NCBI GenBank assembly: GCA_937900215.1
Contig: CALCFH010000228.1
Coordinates: 1 to 14,309, forward strand
Reading direction: 5' to 3'
From: an uncultured Cryomorphaceae bacterium
Lineage (GTDB): Bacteria > Bacteroidota > Bacteroidia > Flavobacteriales > Schleiferiaceae
Length of the DNA: 14,309 nucleotides
A model generated the notes under the pieces. It ran no database searches. It worked only from the letters and a program-made list of their open reading frames with translations, and had not been told where the DNA came from. This document shows, piece after piece, positions 5,676-13,192 of the stretch (its first letter is position 1; the number at the start of each line of letters is the position of its first letter). A program made the position numbers and the translations under genes.

Positions 5676-6020
5676 TCAAAAGCGAGTTCTCTTAAGTACT
5701 TTTGAGTGCTTTGAGAAATTCCGCGCTTTAGTAGGCTGTGAAGAGCAGCCAGGCATTAGCCAGATAAGTTCTAAGTTCCGTTTGCATTGACGGGAAGAGC
5801 GTATGCGGTTGAGATAGCCGTAAATAAAGAGCTTGAGCAAATCAGCAGGCTGATAGGCTGGGCGACCATTGTCGATAAAGTCCATTTTAAAGCCGTAATC
5901 TGAAAGCGGCAGCGCAGCCACAAACAAATCCATCAGACGCACCGAATAATCATCTTAAACAGCCTGTTCTAAACAGAAGAACTCCGTTTGCGCTCTATCG
6001 TTTCTTTGTATGAACTTCAT
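5676..6020 (-). pseudogene. Remnant IS1182-like transposase, N-terminal part
   Basis: The frame starts at ATG 6018-6020 (MKFIQRNDRAQTEFFCLEQA), hits an in-frame TAA at 5955-5957 after codon 21, and then goes on in the same frame with the DUF772-type N-terminal transposase domain: RLMDLFVAALPLSDYGF, NGRPAYQPADLLKLFIYGYL, NRIRSS, RNLELIWLM. A few residues usual between NRIRSSR and the RN-E-x-W-L segment are missing. After WLM the sequence no longer fits the family; another frame there (AWLLFTAY) looks like the far C-terminus, so the middle, with the catalytic acidic residues, is deleted. The element is dead. Its terminal repeats were not found. Confidence 0.8.
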
Positions 6021-6294
6021 CATTAAATACAGTGAAAACTCGCAAAACAGCCGCATAATCAAGGCAAAACGTATTGATAGCTATAGGGATGAAAACAAAC
6101 CGAATGAAAGTCAAGGGTTTTTAGACAGCTTGACGTTTTCGGGCTTTGCGTTCGGGCAGGTATTGGAGTACAAAACGGTTAGTTATGCACCTTTAGTTAG
6201 GTGGGCTACACTATATGAAGAGCTCGGAATTATTGAAGGCGCCCAAATGAAAGGGGACACTCTTAATGCTCTCTCAGCAAGTAGAGGGAGATAG
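6010..6294 (+). CDS. Hypothetical ORF (94 codons), doubtful
   Basis: An ATG-started frame that overlaps the start of the transposase remnant by 11 nt on the opposite strand. The C-terminal third (VRWATLYEELGIIEGAQMKG and what follows) reads more like protein than the first half, which may derive from the end of the insertion element. No domain recognised, no promoter box seen. It may be a chimera made by insertion or chance. Confidence 0.2.
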   Translation: MNFIIKYSENSQNSRIIKAKRIDSYRDENKPNESQGFLDSLTFSGFAFGQVLEYKTVSYAPLVRWATLYEELGIIEGAQMKGDTLNALSASRGR

Positions 6295-6333
6295 ATTAAC
6301 ATAATTTAAATGCTCGAGGGAGTTCATAAAAGA

Positions 6334-6341
6334 TATATTTG
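6334..6341 (+). promoter_or_regulatory. -7 promoter box of the S9 peptidase gene
   Basis: TATATTTG, an exact TAnnTTTG match, 22 nt before the ATG at 6364. Transcription would begin near 6348, which rules out the in-frame ATG at 6310 as a start for this promoter. The -33 region is weak. Confidence 0.5.
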
Positions 6342-6363
6342 CTTCTCACCTAATTGGAACTCT

Positions 6364-8814
6364 ATGAAAAAGTGGCCTATTCTATTCCTATTCCTATCTA
6401 CGCTTGGACTTCAGGCTCAAGAAAACCTTGAATTTCAAAAGCCACCAAAAGAGATTCTAGAGCTCGTAGATGTTCCAAGAGCCCCCAACGTATTGCTGAG
6501 TGACGATAAGGAGTTTATGATTTTGCTTTCGCGAAATTCCTATAAAACCATAGAAGAACTGTCTCAGACGGAGCTGCGGTTAGGTGGATTACGCATTGAT
6601 CCGGCCACAAACATTGGCAGTAGAGTTTCCTATGTAAACAATGTGCAAATACGCAATCTAAAAAAGAAGAACTCAGAACCTATTCAAGTATCTGGTTTGC
6701 CTGAAAACTCCAAACTGGCCAATTTTAGCTGGTCTCCCGATCAATCGAAAATAGCGTTAACCAATACTACCGCTTCAGGAGTTGAATTATGGATTTTAGA
6801 TCTGAATGCGGCGAAAGTATTTAAACTCACAGAGGTGAAAATAAACGCCAATCTGGGTGATGTGATCAACTGGTTTAAAGATGGTAATTCGGTGTTGGTA
6901 AAAGTAATATCGCCCGAAAAGAAGACCCTTATTGACACAAAAAGCGCCATTCCAACCGGGCCAACTGTTTCTGTAAACGACGGAAAGAAAGCACAGAACA
7001 GAACCTACCAAGATTTACTAAAGAACGCCGCCGATGAGTTCAATTTTGAACAATTGGCTCGTTCTGAATTGCACAAGATTTCTATAGATGGAAAGAGCAG
7101 CGTCTGGAAAAAAGATGCGATGTACGACAATGTGCGCTTTTCGCCCGATGGAAACTACCTTATGATTACCACGGTTGAAAAGCCCTTTTCATACTTGGTG
7201 CCCTATTCGCGCTTTCCCTCAAAATCCATTGTCTATGACAAGGAAGGAGCAACGGTGAATACGGTATTGGAATCGCCGCTAATGGAAGATTTACCACAAG
7301 GGTTTATGGCCTGTGAAAAGGGAAGAAGAAATATTGCTTGGAGAAGCGATAAAGGAGCCAGCCTCATCTTCTGTGAGGCTTTAGATGGAGGAGATCCAGA
7401 GGTTGAGGTAGACTTCAGAGATGAGGTTTTTGAATGGGAAAGTCCGTTTAATCAAGAACCTACATCGCTTTTGAAAACAATAAATCGATACGCTGGCATC
7501 CTTTGGGGAAGTGCAGATTTGGCTATTGCCTATGATTATTGGTGGAATACACGCAATGCTAAAACCTATTCTTTTAATCCATCCAAACCCGAACAAACGC
7601 CAACCGTTCTTTGGGACAGAAACTATCAAGATATTTATAGCGATCCTGGAGAGTTTGTAAGTGTACGTTCTGCATGGGGAACTTCGGTTATGGCTTTGCA
7701 AGGGACGAAAGCCTTCCTCACAGGAGAGGGATATACAGAAGATGGCCAGTTTCCTTTTGTAGGCGAATACGACTTCGGGCAGCAAAAATCCAAGAGACTC
7801 TATACTTCCACCTTAAAGGGAAAGAAGGAAAGCATTGTAGAATACGACTCTAAGAACAACGAAGTATTGGTGAGAATAGAAAGTCCGGTTGACTATCCGA
7901 ACTATTATTCAAGAAAATTAAAAGGCAATAAACTGAAGCAACTAACGGCCTTTGAAAATCCTTTCAAGAGCTTACAAGATGTTGAAAAGGAAGTAATTCA
8001 CTATAAGCGGGAAGACGGATTGGAATTATCAGGAACATTGTACTTGCCCGTTGGATACGACAAGAAGAACAAAGAGAAAATGCCCATGATTCTTTGGGCT
8101 TATCCCACCGAATTTAAAGACAAGGCCAGCGCGGGTCAGAGCGCTCAGAACGCCAATGAGTTTACCTATCCGTATTACGGTTCTATGATTTATTGGGTAA
8201 CCAAAGGCTATGTTGTATTAGACGATGCTTCTTTTCCAATAGTAGGAGAGGGAGAGGAAGAGCCCAACGACTCTTTTCGTTCTCAATTAGTAGCCAACGC
8301 CAAAGCAGCCATTGATGCGGTAGATGCCTTGGGATATGTAGATCGAGATCGAGTGGCGGTGGCCGGACACAGTTATGGCGCCTTTATGGTGGCCAATTTA
8401 TTGAGTCATTCAGATCTTTTTGCAGCAGGCATCGCCCGCAGTGGCGCGTACAACAGAACACTCACCCCTTTTGGGTTTCAGAGTGAAGAACGCAATTATT
8501 GGGAGGCCCCTGAGATTTACAATTCAATGTCTCCCTTCATGAATGCAGAAAAGATGAAATATCCTTTGCTTTTGGTTCATGGAGAAGCAGACAATAATGC
8601 AGGAACCTACCCCATGCAAAGCGAGCGGTATTTTAATGCATTGAAGGGTTTAGGTGCTACTGCGCGCTTAGTTATTCTTCCAAAAGAAAGCCATGGCTAC
8701 AGCTCCATTGAGAACATCTTGCACCTGCTGTGGGAACAAGATCAATGGTTGGAAAAACACGTGAAGAATAAGGGAAAAGAGGTGGTACTTGATGAGGCCT
8801 CAACGAACGATTAA
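6364..8814 (+). CDS. Secreted prolyl-oligopeptidase-family peptidase, S9D glutamyl endopeptidase-like
   Basis: An 816-residue serine peptidase. It begins with a signal peptide (MKKWPILFLFLSTLGLQAQ), which fixes the start at 6364 rather than the earlier ATG at 6310. Residues of about 30-560 form a beta-propeller-type region with repeated SPD elements (FSWSPDQSKIAL, VRFSPDGNYLMI); the rest is the alpha/beta-hydrolase domain. The triad is visible: Ser670 in GHSYGAFM, Asp743 in VHGEADNNAG and His777 in ESHGYS. The stretches IARSGAYNRTLTPFGFQSEE and MQSERYFNALKGLGATARL are like the chloroplast glutamyl endopeptidase group (MEROPS S9D), so cleavage after Glu in peptides is the best guess. It probably works in the periplasm or outside the cell. 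It converges with the M43 protease gene and is followed at 12 nt by a small membrane protein, perhaps in one transcript. Confidence 0.93.
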   Translation: MKKWPILFLFLSTLGLQAQENLEFQKPPKEILELVDVPRAPNVLLSDDKEFMILLSRNSYKTIEELSQTELRLGGLRIDPATNIGSRVSYVNNVQIRNLKKKNSEPIQVSGLPENSKLANFSWSPDQSKIALTNTTASGVELWILDLNAAKVFKLTEVKINANLGDVINWFKDGNSVLVKVISPEKKTLIDTKSAIPTGPTVSVNDGKKAQNRTYQDLLKNAADEFNFEQLARSELHKISIDGKSSVWKKDAMYDNVRFSPDGNYLMITTVEKPFSYLVPYSRFPSKSIVYDKEGATVNTVLESPLMEDLPQGFMACEKGRRNIAWRSDKGASLIFCEALDGGDPEVEVDFRDEVFEWESPFNQEPTSLLKTINRYAGILWGSADLAIAYDYWWNTRNAKTYSFNPSKPEQTPTVLWDRNYQDIYSDPGEFVSVRSAWGTSVMALQGTKAFLTGEGYTEDGQFPFVGEYDFGQQKSKRLYTSTLKGKKESIVEYDSKNNEVLVRIESPVDYPNYYSRKLKGNKLKQLTAFENPFKSLQDVEKEVIHYKREDGLELSGTLYLPVGYDKKNKEKMPMILWAYPTEFKDKASAGQSAQNANEFTYPYYGSMIYWVTKGYVVLDDASFPIVGEGEEEPNDSFRSQLVANAKAAIDAVDALGYVDRDRVAVAGHSYGAFMVANLLSHSDLFAAGIARSGAYNRTLTPFGFQSEERNYWEAPEIYNSMSPFMNAEKMKYPLLLVHGEADNNAGTYPMQSERYFNALKGLGATARLVILPKESHGYSSIENILHLLWEQDQWLEKHVKNKGKEVVLDEASTND

Positions 8815-8826
8815 AAACAAAGGAAG

Positions 8827-9000
8827 ATGAAGAAAATATTATTAGGACTATTGATAGTCATTGCTATTGTGATGATTTTTTTATGCTATAAAGCGGGAAT
8901 ACTTCCTCCGGCCCTAACGGGAGCTGGATTTTTAATCATTGCTTTTTTAATGGGCTCAAAACAGAAAAATGCACGGGAGAGAAGAAGTAGAAAGGAGTGA
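8827..9000 (+). CDS. Small membrane protein (57 aa), function unknown
   Basis: ATG to TGA. A hydrophobic stretch (about residues 4-20, ILLGLLIVIAIVMIFLC), a short turn with KAGILPPALTG, a second hydrophobic stretch (about 31-43, ending AFLMG), then a strongly basic tail KQKNARERRSRKE. This predicts two membrane segments with a cytoplasmic tail, or a signal anchor plus one segment. It begins 12 nt after the peptidase stop with an AGGAAG sequence just before the ATG, and is probably cotranscribed. No family recognised. Confidence 0.6.
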   Translation: MKKILLGLLIVIAIVMIFLCYKAGILPPALTGAGFLIIAFLMGSKQKNARERRSRKE

Positions 9001-9059
9001 AGAATTCAAGCCTCATTATAAAGAAGAAGAAACAGATTGGATATAGTTCCGTACAGCAA

Positions 9060-9098
9060 TAAAAAACCCCCCAGCAGATGAAGATCGGCTGGGGGGTT
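9060..9098. terminator. Shared terminator between convergent protease genes
   Basis: Perfect 11-bp stem: AACCCCCCAGC (9065-9075) and GCTGGGGGGTT (9088-9098), 12-nt loop. The A-run at 9060-9066 gives a strong U-run for the minus-strand metalloprotease, whose stop is 21 nt away. On the plus strand the tail (GTTGCTTT) is weaker, but it may still end the peptidase transcript. Confidence 0.85.
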
Positions 9099-9119
9099 GT
9101 TGCTTTAGTTGGATACAGT

Positions 9120-11216
9120 CTAATGTTGCAGAATAATTCTTTCGGTTATAGAAACACCGTCTACAATGGTTTCAATGAGATAGATTCCATCGGGTGTACT
9201 GTTTGGGAAACGTAGTGTATAAATCCCTTCTGATTGAGGAATAGCGCGAAGTTCAAATTTTCTACCGGCAATATCGTGGGCAAAAACAGCTCCTTCAATT
9301 CGCTGATTGTTGCTCAGCTTTAAGCTAAAGCTACCTTGGTTTGGATTGGGATAAAGCTCTATTGAAGAGGCAAAAGGCAATTCTTCTTGGCCAATGGCAC
9401 CGCTGAGGTTTATATCGTCTATGAAGACATTGTTTCCTCCTCCAGAGATAAACTCCCAACGTATTATAATAGGGTCTTGGTTTCCAGCAACAGAGTTGAG
9501 GTTAACGCTTTGAGATATCCAATCTGAGTCAGTGTTGGGTGCAAAAGGAGAGGCAGCCGTTTTACCACCCGACATAGATTGTCCGTTAAGAATGCGCGTA
9601 ACCGTCCAATTTTGACCACAATCTGTGCTAACGAGAATTCTGAGCATATCGGTATTGGAGGTAGTCTTACGGGCAAAAGCGATTTTGAAATCTAGACTAA
9701 GATTAGAATAGAACCGAACATCCAAAGACTTTGAATGCAGCCAATCTAACTGCCCGTTGGTAGCATAGTAGTTGTCTAGAACTACCGAAGAGCTACTTAG
9801 GTACCCAGAAGAAGAAGTTTTGTGAAAGTCGATGTAGTCATTGTTTCCCAAAACACTCCAATCGAGTCCAGGAACATTGTTGATTTCAAAATCGTCCATC
9901 AACTGATTACTGTTAGCGGCATTGGCTTGCTCTACTAGAATATAAGCTTGAACAGTTGAATCTGTAGAGCCTGAGTTATTGGATGTAGTAAGAGTTACGG
10001 GATATGTACCTGCGGTATTGTAGGTAATAATAGGATTGGCCTGCGAGCTGCTAGCGGGAGTGCCTCCAGGAAACTGCCAAGCGAAAGTAGTGGTGTTTCC
10101 GGCGTATGCTCTCTCAAAGAACTGAACGGATTCGCCATTGCAGATTTGTCGCTTGTCTGAGATGAAGTGTGCTTGCGGAGTGCAAAGTGTACCCGTAATG
10201 CCAGAAGTAATGGCACTAGAAGCCGCCGCAACATCTCCACGAAGAGAGAAGTTTGCAATAGCCGCTTTCATAACGATTTTTTGTCCTTCGGTGAACATGT
10301 TCATGCAATCGCTGTCGGCATAGTCCATATAATTCTCTACCATATCGGGTAGATCAGGGGTTTCATTGGTACAGCTATTTACATTCACCGGACAGCCGAA
10401 ATTTGCGGCCGCAACTTTAGGGGTATCGAAAACCCCATCGCCATTTCCGCTACAACCACCAGTAAAAGGATGTTGTAGATTAAAATAGTGTCCTACTTCG
10501 TGAGTTAAAGTTCTGCCAGCACTGCTGGCGGTACCTATGGTTCCAATTTCAGAGTGCTTCACTACCAATCCGTCTCCAATTGCGCTTTGGTTTGGAGTAG
10601 GTCGATAGGCATAGCCCAAAACATTGGAGATTCCAGAAAGTCGAATATCATTCACTACCCAAATATTTAGATAGATTGTGTTTGGCCACGAAATGGCCAC
10701 ACCTTTAACATTGTCGTTTGCAACAAGAGAAAGATTCGATTGAGTACGCGTTACTCCATTGGTACAATTTCCATTTGGATCCCGAGTAGCCATTTTAAAT
10801 TCGATTTCTGAATCGGCAGCTACGCTTTGAAAAATAGCGCGGGTATTTGTAGCATCGGCATTGAGTCTTCGGAAGTCTTCATTTAATACACGAAGGCCAT
10901 CCAACAATTGCTCACGGCTAATATTATCTTCTTCGGTTGCATAAACCACATGGAATACAACTGGAATGGTATGAACAACCCCTTGGTTCTTAAAAGCCTG
11001 CGGATTGCTTTTGTAGGCTTGAACCATGCGTTCAACCTCAATTCTATTTAGAGAGTCGGAGATACGGTATTGCTTTCTAAGCTCAGGATTATTTTGAAAA
11101 GCCAACTCCATGGCAAGATCGTGACCGCAACGTTGAGCAGTCTCATTTTGAGCGCTGAGAATCTGTGTAGCACAAGCTAGCGCAAGAAAAAAGTGGTGAA
11201 CCCGTAGTATTTTCAT
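9120..11216 (-). CDS. Secreted M43 (cytophagalysin/pappalysin-like) metalloprotease with PKD domain and T9SS tail
   Basis: A 698-residue zinc protease. The start at 11216 gives a signal peptide (MKILRVHHFFLALACATQIL, cut near SAQ); the frame is open upstream to 11309 but that part is not signal-like. The M43 domain (about 80-330) has the zinc site HEVGHYFNLQH (His239, Glu240, His243, His249) and the Met-turn NYMDY (Met297), plus paired Cys. A PKD domain spans about 352-430 (ending near TYPVTLTTSN), then a jelly-roll-like module (about 440-605, with FIDDINLSG). Residues 616-698 are a T9SS C-terminal sorting domain: ELYPNPNQGSFSLKL and, near the end, GIYLIETIVDG. It is expected to cross the outer membrane by T9SS and act on proteins at the surface or outside. 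It transcribes away from the rplM operon. Confidence 0.95.
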   Translation of the reverse strand: MKILRVHHFFLALACATQILSAQNETAQRCGHDLAMELAFQNNPELRKQYRISDSLNRIEVERMVQAYKSNPQAFKNQGVVHTIPVVFHVVYATEEDNISREQLLDGLRVLNEDFRRLNADATNTRAIFQSVAADSEIEFKMATRDPNGNCTNGVTRTQSNLSLVANDNVKGVAISWPNTIYLNIWVVNDIRLSGISNVLGYAYRPTPNQSAIGDGLVVKHSEIGTIGTASSAGRTLTHEVGHYFNLQHPFTGGCSGNGDGVFDTPKVAAANFGCPVNVNSCTNETPDLPDMVENYMDYADSDCMNMFTEGQKIVMKAAIANFSLRGDVAAASSAITSGITGTLCTPQAHFISDKRQICNGESVQFFERAYAGNTTTFAWQFPGGTPASSSQANPIITYNTAGTYPVTLTTSNNSGSTDSTVQAYILVEQANAANSNQLMDDFEINNVPGLDWSVLGNNDYIDFHKTSSSGYLSSSSVVLDNYYATNGQLDWLHSKSLDVRFYSNLSLDFKIAFARKTTSNTDMLRILVSTDCGQNWTVTRILNGQSMSGGKTAASPFAPNTDSDWISQSVNLNSVAGNQDPIIIRWEFISGGGNNVFIDDINLSGAIGQEELPFASSIELYPNPNQGSFSLKLSNNQRIEGAVFAHDIAGRKFELRAIPQSEGIYTLRFPNSTPDGIYLIETIVDGVSITERIILQH

Positions 11217-11237
11217 ACAAATTGAATTTGAGAGTCG

Positions 11238-11245
11238 CGAATTTA
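11238..11245 (-). promoter_or_regulatory. Possible -7 box of the M43 protease gene
   Basis: Minus-strand TAAATTCG, one base from TAnnTTTG, 21 nt before the ATG. A TTT lies 18-19 nt upstream but no clean -33 TTG. Weak, though the spacing to the gene is normal. Confidence 0.3.
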
Positions 11246-11354
11246 GGGCTTTAATACAAGTGAAACAGAGTGAATAAACAATCGATGGTTGACAACTATG
11301 AAAAGACATTTAAAAATATTCTGTGATGTACTTATGAAATTTCATATAAAGTCG

Positions 11355-11362
11355 TACTTTCG
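11355..11362 (+). promoter_or_regulatory. -7 promoter box of the rplM operon
   Basis: TACTTTCG, one base from TAnnTTTG and of the TACTTTnGCA form common at Bacteroidota ribosomal and housekeeping genes. Transcription would start near 11368, directly at the leader hairpin, about 43 nt before rplM. Confidence 0.55.
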
Positions 11363-11368
11363 CAGCCC

Positions 11369-11386
11369 GTTTTGCGCTTGCAAAAC
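11369..11386 (+). promoter_or_regulatory. Leader hairpin of the rplM operon
   Basis: GTTTTGC-GCTT-GCAAAAC, a perfect 7-bp stem with a 4-nt loop, at the predicted 5' end of the mRNA and 25 nt before the rplM start. Ribosomal protein operons are often controlled by one of their products binding such leaders; here L13 or S9 would be the candidates. No U-run follows, so it is not a terminator. Confidence 0.45.
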
Positions 11387-11410
11387 ATTTGACCCTTAAT
11401 GTAGAATCAA

Positions 11411-11866
11411 GTGGACCATCTTAGTTATAAGACAATTTCTGCCAATAAAGCAACTGCCGATAAGCAGTGGATAGTGGTAGACGCCCAAGGACAAAGACTT
11501 GGAAGATTGGCGAGTAAAGTGGCTAAATTGCTTCGTGGTAAGCACAAGCCCAATTTTACTCCTCACGCCGATTGTGGAGACAATGTGATAGTGTTGAATG
11601 CATCGCACATTGAATTGACAGGAAACAAAGCAACCGATCGCTCCTACGTAAGACATACTGGCTACCCTGGTGGACAGCGTTTTACAACAACTGGAGAGAT
11701 GTTGGCAAAAAGTCCTTCTCGTTTAATTGAGACATCCATTCGTGGTATGTTGCCTAAGAATCGCTTGGGTAGAGAGCTTTTCAGAAACCTATATGTATAT
11801 GATGGAACTGCCCACAAACACGAGGGTCAGCAGCCAGCATCAATAAATTTGAACGAATTCAACTAA
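11411..11866 (+). CDS. rplM: 50S ribosomal protein L13
   Basis: A 151-residue protein of the large subunit, binding 23S rRNA early in assembly. Typical segments: LSYKTISANKATADKQWIVV, GQRLGRLASKVAKLLRGKHK, PNFTPHADCGDNVIVLNA, YVRHTGYPGGQR, RGMLPKNRLGRELFRNLYVY and the Bacteroidota-type end PASINLNEFN. The start is a GTG (11411-11413): the N-terminus LSYKT of relatives follows at once and no ATG lies in range. First gene of the operon; rpsI begins 4 nt after its stop. Confidence 0.98.
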   Translation: MDHLSYKTISANKATADKQWIVVDAQGQRLGRLASKVAKLLRGKHKPNFTPHADCGDNVIVLNASHIELTGNKATDRSYVRHTGYPGGQRFTTTGEMLAKSPSRLIETSIRGMLPKNRLGRELFRNLYVYDGTAHKHEGQQPASINLNEFN

Positions 11867-11870
11867 AACC

Positions 11871-12266
11871 ATGAGCATACTTCACAGCTTAGGTCGCAGA
11901 AAGACTGCAGTAGCAAGGGTGTATATGAAGCCAGCTGCTAAGTCTACCCCAACCATTACGGTAAACAATCGCGATTACAAAGAATACTTTGGTACAGAAG
12001 CGCTTCACTACAAAGTTGAGCAACCTTTAAGGTTGGCTGAGTCTTTTGAGAAGTACGACATTAAAGTGAATGTAAACGGAGGGGGAATTACAGGTCAGGC
12101 AGAAGCGATCCGCTTGGGTATCTCGCGCGCTTTGTGTGCTGAGAATCCAGAGATCCGCATAGTTTTAAAGCCAGAAGGTTTGTTAACGCGTGACCCAAGA
12201 ATGGTTGAGAGAAAGAAATTTGGTCAGAAGAAAGCACGTAAGAGATTCCAGTTCTCTAAGCGTTAA
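11871..12266 (+). CDS. rpsI: 30S ribosomal protein S9
   Basis: A 131-residue small-subunit protein whose C-terminal tail reaches the P-site tRNA. Seen: HSLGRRKTAVARVYM, YKEYFGTEAL, KVNVNGGGITGQAEAIRLGI, LLTRDPRMVERKKFGQKKAR and the final FQFSKR with its invariant Lys-Arg. It starts 4 nt after rplM, the usual rplM-rpsI pair, and is probably translationally coupled. Confidence 0.98.
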   Translation: MSILHSLGRRKTAVARVYMKPAAKSTPTITVNNRDYKEYFGTEALHYKVEQPLRLAESFEKYDIKVNVNGGGITGQAEAIRLGISRALCAENPEIRIVLKPEGLLTRDPRMVERKKFGQKKARKRFQFSKR

Positions 12267-12343
12267 TAGTTCGTTTAGTATCCAAATTTTCTTGACCCGA
12301 AAAGGCTACTTGAAAATTGTTAAAGAGAAAGTAAACACAGAAT

Positions 12344-13102
12344 ATGTCTAAAATAGAAGTTAAACCTCTACTCGATGCCGGAGTACACTTTGGTCACCTG
12401 ACCCGTAAGTGGCATCCAAATATGGCTCCTTATATTTTTATGGAGCGCAATGGTATTCATATCATTGATCTGCATAAAACTGCAGCCAAGTTAGAACAGG
12501 CTCAAGAAGCCTTGAGAAAAATTTCTTCTCAAGGGAAGAAGATTCTTTTCATTGCTACGAAGAAGCAGGCAAAAGACATTGTTGCAGATTACGCAACAAA
12601 AATGAATATGCCGTATATCGTCGAGCGCTGGCCAGGCGGAATGTTAACCAACTTCGTAACCATCCGTAAGGCGGTTAAGAAAATGTCTAACATCGATAAA
12701 ATGAAGGCTGATGGTACTTTTGACACTCTTTCTAAGAGAGAGCGTCTTCAAGTAGATCGCCAAAGAGCAAAATTGGAGAAGAACTTAGGTTCAATTTCTG
12801 ATATGAGCCGTCTGCCTGCCGCAATCTTCGTGGTAGACATTAAGCGCGAGCATATTGCAATTGCAGAGGCACACAAATTAGGCATTCCAACATTCGCTAT
12901 TGTGGATACCAACTCCAATCCGTTGGAAGTGGACTTCGCCATTCCAGGGAACGACGATGCTTCAAAGTCTGTGAACATTTTAATGAGTCACGTTCATGAA
13001 GCCGTTACCAGAGGCTTAAGCGAAAGAAAGGAAGACAAGGAGAAGCCAAGTCGTGAGAAAATTGCGAAAAAGGCAGCTCAAGTGGTAACAAACGACGAAT
13101 AA
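12344..13102 (+). CDS. rpsB: 30S ribosomal protein S2
   Basis: A 252-residue small-subunit protein, added late in assembly and needed for S1 binding and initiation. Seen: LLDAGVHFGHLTRKWHPNM, RNGIHIIDLHKT, ILFIATKKQAKDIV, RWPGGMLTNFVTIRKAV, LPAAIFVVDIKREHIAIAEA and GIPTFAIVDTNSNP, then a charged tail (KEDKEKPSREKIAKKAAQ). It lies 77 nt after rpsI with no terminator between, so readthrough from the rplM promoter is likely. A terminator-like hairpin follows. Confidence 0.98.
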   Translation: MSKIEVKPLLDAGVHFGHLTRKWHPNMAPYIFMERNGIHIIDLHKTAAKLEQAQEALRKISSQGKKILFIATKKQAKDIVADYATKMNMPYIVERWPGGMLTNFVTIRKAVKKMSNIDKMKADGTFDTLSKRERLQVDRQRAKLEKNLGSISDMSRLPAAIFVVDIKREHIAIAEAHKLGIPTFAIVDTNSNPLEVDFAIPGNDDASKSVNILMSHVHEAVTRGLSERKEDKEKPSREKIAKKAAQVVTNDE

Positions 13103-13128
13103 GTAAAACTGAATTAGCTCAAAAGCAT

Positions 13129-13168
13129 AACAGGGGTTTAATCTTTGAATTTTTCCCCTGTTTTTTAT
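13129..13168 (+). terminator. Terminator-like hairpin between rpsB and tsf
   Basis: AACAGGGG (13129-13136) pairs with CCCCTGTT (13155-13162), 18-nt loop, then a T-rich tail (TTTTTTATTT, partly within the stem). It lies 26 nt past the rpsB stop and 25 nt before tsf. The long loop may make it partial, lowering tsf expression relative to the ribosomal genes. Confidence 0.65.
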
Positions 13169-13192
13169 TTGTAAATCTTTAAAAACTAGAAA

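Noticed and set aside
6310..6363. Earlier ATG for the S9 peptidase (18 extra residues)
   Set aside because: The signal peptide begins at 6364 and a consensus -7 box at 6334-6341 lies inside the extension.
9995..10352. Overlapping plus and minus ORFs inside the metalloprotease
   Set aside because: Shadow frames of a long gene with clear catalytic and sorting motifs.
11289..11294. TTGACA sequence resembling a sigma70 -35 box
   Set aside because: It lies about 60 bp before the TACTTTCG box, too far to pair, and Bacteroidota promoters do not use the standard -35/-10 form.
11217..11309. Longer N-terminus for the M43 protease
   Set aside because: The signal peptide begins at 11216 and a possible -7 box at 11238-11245 lies within the extension.
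11396..11656. Minus-strand 86-codon ORF opposite rplM
   Set aside because: Antisense shadow of a well-conserved ribosomal protein gene.
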